Positions 27,372 through 34,981 of a stretch of 64,000 nt of DNA are shown here, in pieces. A model generated the notes under the pieces. That model saw only the letters and a list, made by a program, of their open reading frames with translations. It searched no databases and was not told the origin of the DNA. Each line of letters begins with the position of its first letter. The first letter of the stretch is position 1. This DNA comes from Muribaculaceae bacterium. Its GTDB lineage: Bacteria > Bacteroidota > Bacteroidia > Bacteroidales > Muribaculaceae. The stretch is from positions 1 through 64,000 of the forward strand of contig JAMPII010000003.1 in assembly GCA_023662835.1 (NCBI GenBank), given 5' to 3'. Made by a program: the position numbers and the translations under genes.

Positions 27372-28282
27372 ATGTTCCAAACTCACTCCCGGCAGTGGAG
27401 TTACTAAGAAAAGAAAATATTTTTGTGATTGATGAGAATCGCGCCACGCAGCAGGACATACGCCCGTTGCGCATAGGAATTCTGAATCTTATGCCTCTTA
27501 AAATCATAACAGAAACCGATTTGTTACGATTAATTTCAAATACCCCGTTGCAGATTCATCTCGACTTGATCGACACAGCTACACACCGGTCGCGAAACAC
27601 ACCCAAAGAGCATATCGATGCCTTCTACAAAACCTTTTCCGAAATTGAGAATCAGAACTACGACGGCTTCATCATCACTGGTGCGCCTGTCGAACTAATC
27701 GATTATGAGCAAGTCGACTATTGGCCCGAGCTCTGTCATATCTTCGAGTGGGCAAAAAAACATGTAACCTCAACACTCTATATCTGCTGGGCTGCTTTTG
27801 CCGGATTATACTATCATCACGGCATAAACAAACATATTCTGAAAAAAAAAATATCCGGTGTTTTCCGCCATAAAGTGATCGAAAAAGAGAATCCTATATT
27901 CCGGGGATTCGACGACGAATTCTTTGTTCCCCACAGCCGATTCTGCCAACTCGACCGAAACGAAGTTAAAGCCAATAAAAATTTAACTATTCTGTCCGAA
28001 TCCGACTCAAGCGGCATATACATGATCATGGCGCGCAACGGCCGCGAATTCTTCATTACCGGCCATTCTGAATATTCTCCCCTCACTCTCGATCAAGAAT
28101 ACCGTCGCGACATTGGCCGTGGTATGAACCCAGCAATTCCGGAAAACTACTACATTGACAACAATCCCGACAAAGGTCCTATAGTGCGTTGGCGCAGCCA
28201 TGCAAATCTACTTTTCAGCAATTGGCTAAACTATTTTGTGTATCAGCAAACGCCCTACGATATCGGCCGTGTCGGTCAATAA
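27362..28282 (+). CDS. metA: homoserine O-acyltransferase, MetA family (likely O-acetyltransferase)
   Basis: A 306-residue enzyme that acylates homoserine in methionine synthesis. It aligns without gaps to the known MetA N-terminus (MPVNVPNSLPAVELLR). Cys142 in YICWAAFAG is the acyl-accepting nucleophile. The later motifs SRFCQLDRNEV, TGHSEYSP with the catalytic His, and WRSHANLLFSNWLNYFVYQ are intact. At position 111 the sequence reads GAPVELIDY: Glu111, where E. coli MetA has Gly. In the literature on B. cereus and E. coli MetA, Glu111 marks acetyl-CoA and Gly111 succinyl-CoA specificity, so acetyl-CoA use is predicted here. Its 3' end overlaps the convergent Nudix gene by seven bases. Confidence 0.95.
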   Translation: MPVNVPNSLPAVELLRKENIFVIDENRATQQDIRPLRIGILNLMPLKIITETDLLRLISNTPLQIHLDLIDTATHRSRNTPKEHIDAFYKTFSEIENQNYDGFIITGAPVELIDYEQVDYWPELCHIFEWAKKHVTSTLYICWAAFAGLYYHHGINKHILKKKISGVFRHKVIEKENPIFRGFDDEFFVPHSRFCQLDRNEVKANKNLTILSESDSSGIYMIMARNGREFFITGHSEYSPLTLDQEYRRDIGRGMNPAIPENYYIDNNPDKGPIVRWRSHANLLFSNWLNYFVYQQTPYDIGRVGQ

Positions 28283-28824
28283 CGTCCTCTATCCTTCATA
28301 AAGAAGTATTTCCAAAGCGGCGTGGCCATTAACGCTTGCTTAACTTTATCCTCCTTTAGCATCTGTAGAACCTCCCCCTCCGTGAGTAGCTTCACAGCAA
28401 CATCCTCCGTTCGGTCGAGATGCTGAGTCCCTAAAGGCTTAACGCCCCTGGCTATATATGAGTACGAAAGATTATTCTGGCTCCCGGGATTGGCAGAAAC
28501 AATCGTATTGAGTTCCCATCGGCCTCCGCCGAAACCAGTCTCTTCAAGCAGTTCGCGCTTGGCAGCATCAAGCGGTTCCTCGCCCTCCTCAACAACACCG
28601 GCAACCAGTTCAGTGAATATATCTTCCAGCCCATGTCGGTACTGTTCAACCATAACGAATCGCCCATCGTCGGCTATTGCTATCACATTCACCCATTTTG
28701 GATACTCCAAAACATAATATTCATCATTCACAACACCGTTAGGCAATTGAACGGTATCGCAACGGGCAGTCAGCCATGGGCGCTTTATAAGATAACGACT
28801 GCTTAATGTTCTCCACTTTTCCAT
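28276..28824 (-). CDS. Nudix hydrolase, ADP-ribose pyrophosphatase type
   Basis: A 182-residue cytoplasmic Nudix enzyme. ELVAGVVEEGEEPLDAAKRELLEETGFGG is the complete Nudix box (Gx5Ex7REUxEExGU) that binds the catalytic Mg. Upstream, VVMVEQYRHGLEDIFTELVAG is the ADP-ribose pyrophosphatase N-terminal domain style. Expected role: hydrolysis of ADP-ribose or related nucleotide sugars, keeping these compounds low in the cell. Convergent with metA, with a seven-base 3' overlap; upstream of a plus-strand ECF sigma gene. Confidence 0.92.
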   Translation of the reverse strand: MEKWRTLSSRYLIKRPWLTARCDTVQLPNGVVNDEYYVLEYPKWVNVIAIADDGRFVMVEQYRHGLEDIFTELVAGVVEEGEEPLDAAKRELLEETGFGGGRWELNTIVSANPGSQNNLSYSYIARGVKPLGTQHLDRTEDVAVKLLTEGEVLQMLKEDKVKQALMATPLWKYFFMKDRGRY

Positions 28825-28944
28825 ATCATATTAATTAGTTAATGTAAAGATATCGCATTTTCCCGTTTTGATGAAAAAAATTTTGTTTTCAGTGTCACAA
28901 TTCACTATTCTTTTCGTATTATTAGCGAAGATATTCAATCATCG

Positions 28945-29430
28945 ATGACAGAATCGGAATACACATACCAAATCCATATGATCCGTAACCGGCTGATAAC
29001 TATTGCCAGAAGCTATCTGGGAAATAGCACTACAACTGCCGACGACGTTGTACAGGATGTGTGTATTAAGATCTGGAACATGCATGAGAGAATTGCCGTG
29101 CCGGTTGCGTCACTAGCTATAGTAATGGTAAAAAACTTATGCATCGACCAACTTCGAAAAGAGAAACGCGAGGCCGAGGCATTAACTGACATTCCACCAG
29201 AGCCTACTTCAAACATCGCCATGATCGATGGCATTATGGACTCCATCAACACCCTGTCGCCATTACTGCAGAATGTTTTCCGGCTCCGCCACATCGAAGG
29301 AAAAGAAATAGCAGAAATCGCTATTATTACCGGCAGCAGTCAAGAAGCCGTCAGAAAAGCTCTTAGCCGCGCCCGTATATCTATTAGAGAAAACTTTTTA
29401 AAGAAACGAATCAACAATGACCGACTTTAA
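28945..29430 (+). CDS. ECF-type RNA polymerase sigma factor
   Basis: A 161-residue sigma-70 family protein. Region 2 spans about residues 10-75 (NRLITIARSYLGNSTTTADDVVQDVCIKIW, with the DVVQDV core that binds core RNA polymerase and the -10 element). Region 4 spans about 100-155 (SPLLQNVFRLRHIEGKEIAEIAIITGSSQEAVRKALSRARISIRENF), the helix-turn-helix that reads the -35 element. Residue spacing and the 160-residue length fit Bacteroidetes ECF factors. It overlaps the next gene by 14 bases, and that gene encodes a membrane protein that could hold it inactive. Operon members downstream are exported, so it probably responds to an envelope signal. Confidence 0.93.
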   Translation: MTESEYTYQIHMIRNRLITIARSYLGNSTTTADDVVQDVCIKIWNMHERIAVPVASLAIVMVKNLCIDQLRKEKREAEALTDIPPEPTSNIAMIDGIMDSINTLSPLLQNVFRLRHIEGKEIAEIAIITGSSQEAVRKALSRARISIRENFLKKRINNDRL

Positions 29431-29947
29431 CGAACATATAATTCAACAGCTGATCGGAAAATTCTACAACGGAGAAACCAACCTCGAAGAGGAAGCCATG
29501 CTCTACCAATATTTCAGCAGCCCCGAAGTTTCGTCAAATCTTCGTTCATTCAAAGATATTTTTACGGCATTATCCGTTTTCTCACCTTCCGATTTTGACA
29601 TGCCGAAACATTCTGTTCCGAGCAAACGAAAACAACGCTATCGTAAACTTATTTATATAGCCTCATCGATTGCGGCAACAATTGCTATTGTTTTCATGCT
29701 CATCACATTCAAAACCGGCAGTTCACATTTGCCCGACAGTGAAAACTATGTCATGATCAACAACCATATCGTGACCGACAAAAAAATTGTTGAGGAAAAA
29801 ATTGTCGAAGCCTATATTATAGCCGATATAATTGAACGTGAAGCCGACGCTATACTCACAATTGATGAAACAGAAGCCGATATTATTAACAAAGTCAGTG
29901 ATACCCGACTAAGGAACGAACTAAAAGAATTGCTTGAACTTAAATAA
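29417..29947 (+). CDS. single-span membrane protein, putative anti-sigma factor
   Basis: A 176-residue protein with one transmembrane helix at about residues 78-97 (YIASSIAATIAIVFMLITF). The cytoplasmic part (residues 1-75) begins IIQQLIGKFYNGETNLEEEAMLYQYF. That short helical block is the usual N-terminus of Bacteroidetes FecR-type anti-sigma proteins, where it clamps the ECF sigma factor. The periplasmic part is short (about 80 residues), acidic and lacks the large FecR domain, so signalling would differ from SusC-linked FecR proteins. The 14-base overlap with the sigma gene supports the pairing. No family could be named with certainty. Confidence 0.78.
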   Translation: MTDFNEHIIQQLIGKFYNGETNLEEEAMLYQYFSSPEVSSNLRSFKDIFTALSVFSPSDFDMPKHSVPSKRKQRYRKLIYIASSIAATIAIVFMLITFKTGSSHLPDSENYVMINNHIVTDKKIVEEKIVEAYIIADIIEREADAILTIDETEADIINKVSDTRLRNELKELLELK

Positions 29948-29953
29948 CCCTAT

Positions 29954-30376
29954 ATGAGATACCGATTTATTACATTACTAATAACGCTCGCAATTTTCAG
30001 CATGCCGCTACGTGCACAGAATAGTATCGACAATCTGATCGACACCTATGACACCATGGGAAAAACCACGTTCACATCAGTCGTCGACCGCAATAAGAAA
30101 ACAAACAAAATTCAACGAATAGTGAAAGTGCTGGAAGTTGAAAATGACTATGTTATTAAGTTTTACAAAGCCTTCGAAGCAGAAAAGAACAATTGTTCAT
30201 CATATAAACAAACAATCGACAGCATCAACGTTACCACAATAATGACAACCGACGAAAATAAGGCCACACGTATCTATATGCTGCAACATCCCAACGGCCA
30301 CAACAATCGTGAAAGCTATATCACACATAAAATCCCATTTAAAGTTTCAGCTATTACTAAATTCAAAAACAACTGA
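29954..30376 (+). CDS. small secreted protein, DUF5024-like
   Basis: A 140-residue exported protein with a cleavable signal (residues 1-21, ending PLRAQ). The mature start NSIDNLIDTYDTMGKTTFTSVVDRN and the following mixed alpha/beta region resemble the Bacteroidales DUF5024 family from memory; this was not checked against a database. Six bases after the anti-sigma-like gene, four bases before the start of the first GIN gene. It is therefore part of the sigma operon. Function unknown. Confidence 0.7.
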   Translation: MRYRFITLLITLAIFSMPLRAQNSIDNLIDTYDTMGKTTFTSVVDRNKKTNKIQRIVKVLEVENDYVIKFYKAFEAEKNNCSSYKQTIDSINVTTIMTTDENKATRIYMLQHPNGHNNRESYITHKIPFKVSAITKFKNN

Positions 30377-30380
30377 CATC

Positions 30381-31274
30381 ATGCTAATTAAAATAACCAA
30401 CTGCATATTTGCCCTGCTGTTGTTTGTATCCACCGCTACGGCAAGTTCCGCCGAAATAACTACTGATAACAATTCCTGCACAGAAATCAAGGTTGCCAAC
30501 TTCAAAAAAATTGATGCAAACAATGCCAAAATAAAATTTACGCAAGGAAAGAAATGTCGCGTATATCTCGCATCGGCAAACAGAAATCCACAGATGATGC
30601 CGTCGGCAAAAGTGGGAAACGGAATTCTTAAAATATCTGCAAATTTAGTACACTCCGACACGATATTCATCGAAGCGCCCCGGCTGGAACGAATAACCGT
30701 CGGTGGGTTTGGCTCACTGACAATTGGCGCGCTCGACACCGACGACCTGACTATACAAAACACAGCCAACTCCGGCTTGAAAACCGGCGACATAAAAGCA
30801 AAAAGCATTACCATAGACTGCGGCGGCTTTACAACCTATACATCGTCTGGCACAATAACTGCAAAAAAGGTCATTTTGAAAAACTCCGGCACCGGAAACA
30901 TAAAAAACCTTAATCTTGTGGCCGATTCCGTTTTTGTCGATATGAAAGGATTTTGCACAATCTTGGCTGATATGAAATGCAAATCAATCAAACTCAAATC
31001 GGAAGGCACAACATCATTAAACGGCACAATAGCTGCCGATAATTTGATGCTCGATTGCTCCGGATTCGGAGAAATAAATATTAAGCAACAAGGCAAAAAT
31101 GTTAACCTCATAAATAGCGGAACGGCGACTGCCAATATGACTGTCAACTGCGAGAACCTATTCGTAAACAATTCCGGTTTCGGCTCAGTAACAATCGAGG
31201 GCGTAGCCGACAGCACAAAAATAATCAACAACGGAGTATCCAATATAAATGTTAAAGAATTAAACAAGTTCTAG
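30381..31274 (+). CDS. GIN-domain (DUF2807) secreted beta-solenoid, alternating repeat
   Basis: A 297-residue exported protein. The ATG at 30381 is chosen (four bases after the DUF5024-like stop) because it starts a normal signal peptide; an in-frame ATG 72 bases upstream would bury the signal. Residues about 30-105 form the head: short beta-strands, then APRLERITVGGFGSLT. From about 105 the chain turns into a right-handed solenoid. Two coil types alternate: one with a GF core (G109, G149, G190, G228, G266; each G followed by F) and one with an NSG or NNG core (G132, G170, G209, G247, G285), about 19-20 residues each. Such DUF2807 domains occur in secreted or surface proteins. Ligand unknown. 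Confidence 0.85.
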   Translation: MLIKITNCIFALLLFVSTATASSAEITTDNNSCTEIKVANFKKIDANNAKIKFTQGKKCRVYLASANRNPQMMPSAKVGNGILKISANLVHSDTIFIEAPRLERITVGGFGSLTIGALDTDDLTIQNTANSGLKTGDIKAKSITIDCGGFTTYTSSGTITAKKVILKNSGTGNIKNLNLVADSVFVDMKGFCTILADMKCKSIKLKSEGTTSLNGTIAADNLMLDCSGFGEINIKQQGKNVNLINSGTATANMTVNCENLFVNNSGFGSVTIEGVADSTKIINNGVSNINVKELNKF

Positions 31275-31277
31275 AAT

Positions 31278-32192
31278 ATGAAACGATTTATTTCATCACT
31301 CATTCTTTGCCTGACAATCAGTCTGGCGTATGCAGAAAATGCAAAATTAATAACAACCGATATTAAATTCCCCGAAGGCAACTACAAATCACTGTGCGTT
31401 TCAACCGGAGTTAAGGTTAAATACACAATTGTAACCGACAAAGAAGCTCAGTCGGCACAACTTACAATCGACAAACGTCTCTCCGACTATTTCGTATTTA
31501 AAATCAATAATGGTCAGTTGGAAATATCGATTGACAATAGCAAACTGCAAACTCCGATCAACAATCACGCTTTGCTGAACCTCTCAGCCTTACAAGTAAA
31601 CAATATCAACACATCAAGCGGAGCACAAGTGCATCTAACCGGCAATATTGTTACAAAAGATGACAATATAGTACTGACAGCATCGTCCGGTTCGGGCATA
31701 TTCTTGAAAGATTTTAAGTGCCCGAACTTAACTGCCAATGTATCTTCAGGCTCCAAAATTTCGTCAACAGGAATCGACAACGCTAGTTCCGATTTCACGA
31801 TATCGTCCGGTTCATCGTTCGATTGCGGCAGAATAACCTCCGAGAATATAATCCTCTTTGTTTCGTCAGGGTCTTCTGCCAACTTGAATGAACTCCAATC
31901 CAACAATCTGAAAATAAATATTTCTTCGGGCTCACGCTGCGATATCGATGAGGCAACAATGACAACAATCAACGTTAACGCTTCGTCAGCCTCTAAACTG
32001 GACATTCAAGGTAAAGCCGACAAGGGAATTTTCACTACCTCGTCAACATCGTCGATAAAAGCAAAAAAATTGGTTTGTACAACCGCAACAGTCAATGCCT
32101 CATCGGTTTCCAAAATAGAAGTCACCGCATACAACTCTCAAGTATTCACATCCTCCAACTCAAGTGCCATTGTCCATAAACCGGATAAATAA
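31278..32192 (+). CDS. GIN-domain (DUF2807) secreted beta-solenoid, SSGS repeat
   Basis: A 304-residue exported protein with a signal peptide (residues 1-19, ending SLAYA). The first 110 residues are a mixed beta head. After NINTSSGAQVHLTG the SSGS motif recurs with an almost exact 20-residue period: positions 136, 156, 176, 196, 216 and 236. It continues in degenerate form at 255, 275 and 292. The run is a stack of parallel beta coils with a Ser/Gly ladder on one face. The protein begins four bases after the preceding GIN gene, and both share the operon. They differ in repeat code, so they may build different surfaces. Adhesion or glycan binding is inferred from family context only. Confidence 0.85.
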   Translation: MKRFISSLILCLTISLAYAENAKLITTDIKFPEGNYKSLCVSTGVKVKYTIVTDKEAQSAQLTIDKRLSDYFVFKINNGQLEISIDNSKLQTPINNHALLNLSALQVNNINTSSGAQVHLTGNIVTKDDNIVLTASSGSGIFLKDFKCPNLTANVSSGSKISSTGIDNASSDFTISSGSSFDCGRITSENIILFVSSGSSANLNELQSNNLKINISSGSRCDIDEATMTTINVNASSASKLDIQGKADKGIFTTSSTSSIKAKKLVCTTATVNASSVSKIEVTAYNSQVFTSSNSSAIVHKPDK

Positions 32193-32233
32193 CTTCTAAA
32201 TATTGTGAAAATATCCGGCTTTGTTTGGCCATT

Positions 32234-32277
32234 GAGTGTTATTTAAGTAACTTAGAGGTTGTTTAAATAACACTCAT
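32234..32277. repeat. 14-bp perfect inverted repeat ahead of a small gene
   Basis: TGAGTGTTATTTAA at 32234-32247 and its exact reverse complement at 32264-32277, with a 16-base spacer. The right arm ends seven bases before the ATG at 32284. It could be an operator, a terminator of the GIN operon (a T-rich ATTTTATT follows) or an RNA hairpin over the translation start. Confidence 0.6.
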
Positions 32278-32283
32278 TTTATT

Positions 32284-32622
32284 ATGGCAGAGAATGAAGA
32301 TATGCTTTTCGACGAAGAGCAAGCAATAAAATTTATCCGCGATTATATGCCGGAAAATATCCGTGAACGCTACGACGACGACGAGATTCTCAACATCGTC
32401 GATATGATTTGGGACTATTATGAGGATAATGGAATGCTTGAGATTCCCTCATTCAACGAACAGCCCGTCAACAGCAACAATGATTCGCCTCAGTTGGAAC
32501 CTATTATGGACTATGTAAAAAAAATGTTAGCAAAGGACAAACTTGCCGTTGTCGACACCAACGACGTCCAGTACATCATTAAAGGGGAACTGGCCTACGA
32601 GAAGTCAATTGGTTTGGAATAA
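32284..32622 (+). CDS. acidic hypothetical protein
   Basis: A 112-residue cytoplasmic protein with no signal or membrane segment. The first 60 residues are very acidic and helical (MAENEDMLFDEEQAIKFIRD, then RYDDDEILNIVDMIWDYYED), with a C-terminal part (MDYVKKMLAKDKLAVVDTNDVQYIIKGELAYEKS) that looks like a small helical bundle. No known family could be assigned; it looks like a conserved Bacteroidales small protein. It has the dyad just upstream of its start and an OmpA-like gene 13 bases downstream. Start at 32284 is the first ATG after the dyad. Confidence 0.72.
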   Translation: MAENEDMLFDEEQAIKFIRDYMPENIRERYDDDEILNIVDMIWDYYEDNGMLEIPSFNEQPVNSNNDSPQLEPIMDYVKKMLAKDKLAVVDTNDVQYIIKGELAYEKSIGLE

Positions 32623-32635
32623 TAAGTTGTTTAAA

Positions 32636-33355
32636 ATGTTTAAATGTTTGGCTAACATAAAATTCATTGCGCCAGTTATTTTGTTGCTATGCGGCTTAGG
32701 GACACTCGACTGCCACAGTCAAAACTTTTGGAATCGCGTTACTGGATCCAGCAAAAACAAAACGGAGAATGTAAAAACTGACAAAAAAAACGACAAAAAA
32801 AAATCGTTGGACGACGCAGACCCGCACGATCTCTCGCTCGACGACAACCTGCTTACGCCGGAAGTTAACGATAAACTGCACGATGCCATTGCGCGTCATA
32901 TGAACGCGACAGCAAAAAAACTGGCTCAACGCAAATTGGAAAAAATTGAAACTTTGCGCAACGGCGAAGTGATTGTAGCCACAATCGGAACCGACCTTCT
33001 GTTCGCCCCCAACGACAGCATTCTGCGCAAAGAGGCCGACGATTTGCTACGTCCCTACTGGGATTTGCTGAACCAACAAAGCTACTACAAGCTGATTCTG
33101 GCTCTTCACACCGACAACACAGGCTCCGACAAATACACCGATAACCTTTCCGAAGCACGCGTTAACGAAATATACAATCTAATAACCTTACATTCCGACA
33201 ACGAGGGCCGACTGATTCCGTACGCTCTGGGCGCTTCCGACCCGGCTTTTCCAAACGATTCGCAAGCCAACCGTGCAGGAAACCGACGTTTGGAAATATT
33301 CATCGTTCCCAACAAACTGCTCATCGAAATGGCACGCTCACGCAAAATACAGTAA
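32636..33355 (+). CDS. OmpA-domain envelope protein
   Basis: A 239-residue exported protein; the start at 32636 gives a clean signal (about residues 1-27, ending CHSQ). A basic/acidic linker with Lys and Asp runs (KKNDKKKSLDDADPHD) precedes a helical segment. The C-terminal half (about 100-230) is an OmpA-like peptidoglycan-binding domain: TIGTDLLFAPNDSILRKEADDLL, then HTDNTGSDKYTDNLSEARVNEIY and GASDPAFPNDSQANRAGNRRLEIFI with the conserved Asn-Arg-Arg ending. It probably binds the cell wall without a barrel. Adjacent genes: the acidic small protein upstream and a TlpA lipoprotein downstream. Confidence 0.85.
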   Translation: MFKCLANIKFIAPVILLLCGLGTLDCHSQNFWNRVTGSSKNKTENVKTDKKNDKKKSLDDADPHDLSLDDNLLTPEVNDKLHDAIARHMNATAKKLAQRKLEKIETLRNGEVIVATIGTDLLFAPNDSILRKEADDLLRPYWDLLNQQSYYKLILALHTDNTGSDKYTDNLSEARVNEIYNLITLHSDNEGRLIPYALGASDPAFPNDSQANRAGNRRLEIFIVPNKLLIEMARSRKIQ

Positions 33356-33407
33356 TACCTAATTCTGTGGTTGTTAAAAACATCCCATAATCCAATTAAT
33401 AAAATAA

Positions 33408-34481
33408 ATGAAATTCAACCTCACCATTGCAGCCATTACAATAGCTGTGCTTTCAACGGGCTGCAACAAACAGGGTAACACGCCCAATCTCGATCTTTCC
33501 GTTAAAATGTCGGCCGACGACATAAACAAAATGGTTTATATCGTTAATTACGACACCAAAGAAAAGTTCGATTCAGCAATGGTTGCCAACGACACCATAG
33601 CCCACTTCTCATCAATGGTAGAAACTCCATTTTATGCCCGTCTCTATTTGGGCGACAGGCGCCACTGCAACCTTATCCTTGAGCCGGGAACTATCGTTGT
33701 CGACGAAGAAGGCAACGTTACCGGTTCGGAGTTGAACAACCAATTATCGGCTCTGAACAACCGCATCAATCAATTGGGCAACATCATATACAACGACTCT
33801 GTATCTGAAGCTACTGCCGATTCTGCCCGCGCGGTCATCGGCGCATTGCAGGATAGCGCTATCGCACAACAAAACATTGTCGGTTTCACACAAATTCTCG
33901 ACTATTGCTATGAAATGTCGGCCGCGGAATTTGCAGAATTCCTCGCCAAATACCCATATTATTCAAACTTCCAAAACGTTAAGCGCATGGTTGAATCAAA
34001 AAATGCCTACGCATCAACCGACGTTGGCAAACAATTTGCCGACTTCTCAATTGAATACGCCGATTCAACCTATAAATTCAGCGATTATGTCGGAAAAGGA
34101 AAATACACACTTGTCGACTTCTGGGCCAGCTGGTGCGGTCCATGCCGTCGAGAGATGAAAAATATAAAGGAAGTTTACAACAAATACAACGGCAAGGGTT
34201 TGGATGTGCTGGGCGTAGCCGTTTGGGACAAACCCGACGACACAAAAACCGCCGTCGAACAACTGCAGTTGCCCTGGCAGCAAATTATGAATGCACAGGA
34301 TATCCCTACCAATTTATATGGCATCATGGGCATTCCTCATATTATTTTGTTCGATCCGCAAGGAACAGTAGTTGCCCGCAACCTCAATGGAACAACGCTG
34401 ATCAACACCGTCGACAGCGTTATGGCAAACCCAACATTCCAACTGCCGTCTACCGAGCCTGCCACCACCAGCGGTGAATAG
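33408..34481 (+). CDS. TlpA-type thiol-disulfide lipoprotein with DUF4369 domain
   Basis: A 357-residue lipoprotein (lipobox STGC, Cys19). Residues about 25-150 form the beta-rich DUF4369 domain common ahead of Bacteroidetes TlpA domains, then a helical linker. Residues about 205-340 are the thioredoxin fold, with the active site WCGPC (Cys243 and Cys246) in FWASWCGPCRREM and the cis-Pro in GIPHIILFDPQG. Expected role: reducing or exchanging disulfides in the periplasm. Compared with the CXXC-less protein at 8.4 kb, this one keeps both redox cysteines. Its 3' end overlaps the convergent VanZ gene by 32 bases. Confidence 0.92.
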   Translation: MKFNLTIAAITIAVLSTGCNKQGNTPNLDLSVKMSADDINKMVYIVNYDTKEKFDSAMVANDTIAHFSSMVETPFYARLYLGDRRHCNLILEPGTIVVDEEGNVTGSELNNQLSALNNRINQLGNIIYNDSVSEATADSARAVIGALQDSAIAQQNIVGFTQILDYCYEMSAAEFAEFLAKYPYYSNFQNVKRMVESKNAYASTDVGKQFADFSIEYADSTYKFSDYVGKGKYTLVDFWASWCGPCRREMKNIKEVYNKYNGKGLDVLGVAVWDKPDDTKTAVEQLQLPWQQIMNAQDIPTNLYGIMGIPHIILFDPQGTVVARNLNGTTLINTVDSVMANPTFQLPSTEPATTSGE

Positions 34482-34869
34482 GCGCCCAACTCGCAATCAT
34501 TATTATCCCGGCTAAAACCGCACCTATCGCGTCGGCGAGGAAATCATAGATATCCTCGCCGCGTCCTATTTTCATAGCTCCTTGTGCCAATTCAACAAGT
34601 CCGCCAAAAGCTATCGACAACACAACAAACAAAAGTATATGACTGAATGGAGCGCTTAAATATCTCTCACCGGCCGAAGAGCGCAGATAATCAAGCCCCA
34701 CAGCTCCGGCAAAACCAAGAAACATCAACCCGTGTACCACCTTGTCGGCTCCTTCAAACAACTCAGGTTCCAAATCAGGCAAGGGTTTAGGAATTAAGGT
34801 CAAATATAATATTGCCAATGTGACTATTGCCGTCAGCGTGTAGCCCGGCATTGAAAGTAATTTTCTCAT
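34450..34869 (-). CDS. VanZ-like membrane protein
   Basis: A 139-residue membrane protein with four predicted helices. The pattern TLTAIVTLAILYLTLIPKPLPDL, VVHGLMFLGFAGAVGLDYL, VLSIAFGGLVELAQGAM and YDFLADAIGAVLAGIIMIA matches the VanZ family, in which a short phospho-ligand-binding polytopic protein can confer teicoplanin resistance or have other envelope roles. The start at 34869 (a second in-frame ATG) is preferred because a TAATTTTG promoter box at 34896-34903 would otherwise leave almost no leader before the ATG at 34884. Convergent with the TlpA gene, with 32 bases of shared 3' sequence. Confidence 0.85.
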   Translation of the reverse strand: MRKLLSMPGYTLTAIVTLAILYLTLIPKPLPDLEPELFEGADKVVHGLMFLGFAGAVGLDYLRSSAGERYLSAPFSHILLFVVLSIAFGGLVELAQGAMKIGRGEDIYDFLADAIGAVLAGIIMIASWAPIHRWWWQAR

Positions 34870-34895
34870 CACGATAAATATCATAAAATTTCAGG

Positions 34896-34903
34896 CAAAA
34901 TTA
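34896..34903 (-). promoter_or_regulatory. -7 box for the VanZ gene
   Basis: TAATTTTG on the minus strand, a full TAnnTTTG match. Transcription would start near 34889, which favours the second in-frame ATG at 34869. Confidence 0.5.
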
Positions 34904-34981
34904 CTTATAATTATAACTTTTCATACCAATATTCAAATCTTTTTACGAAATTTGCTTCTTGTTTGAATATCATATAAGAAT

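Noticed and set aside
28860..28944. Possible ECF autoregulatory promoter before the sigma gene
   Set aside because: A CGT near -10 and an A-rich -35 can be drawn, but the match is too weak without the known target motif of this sigma factor.
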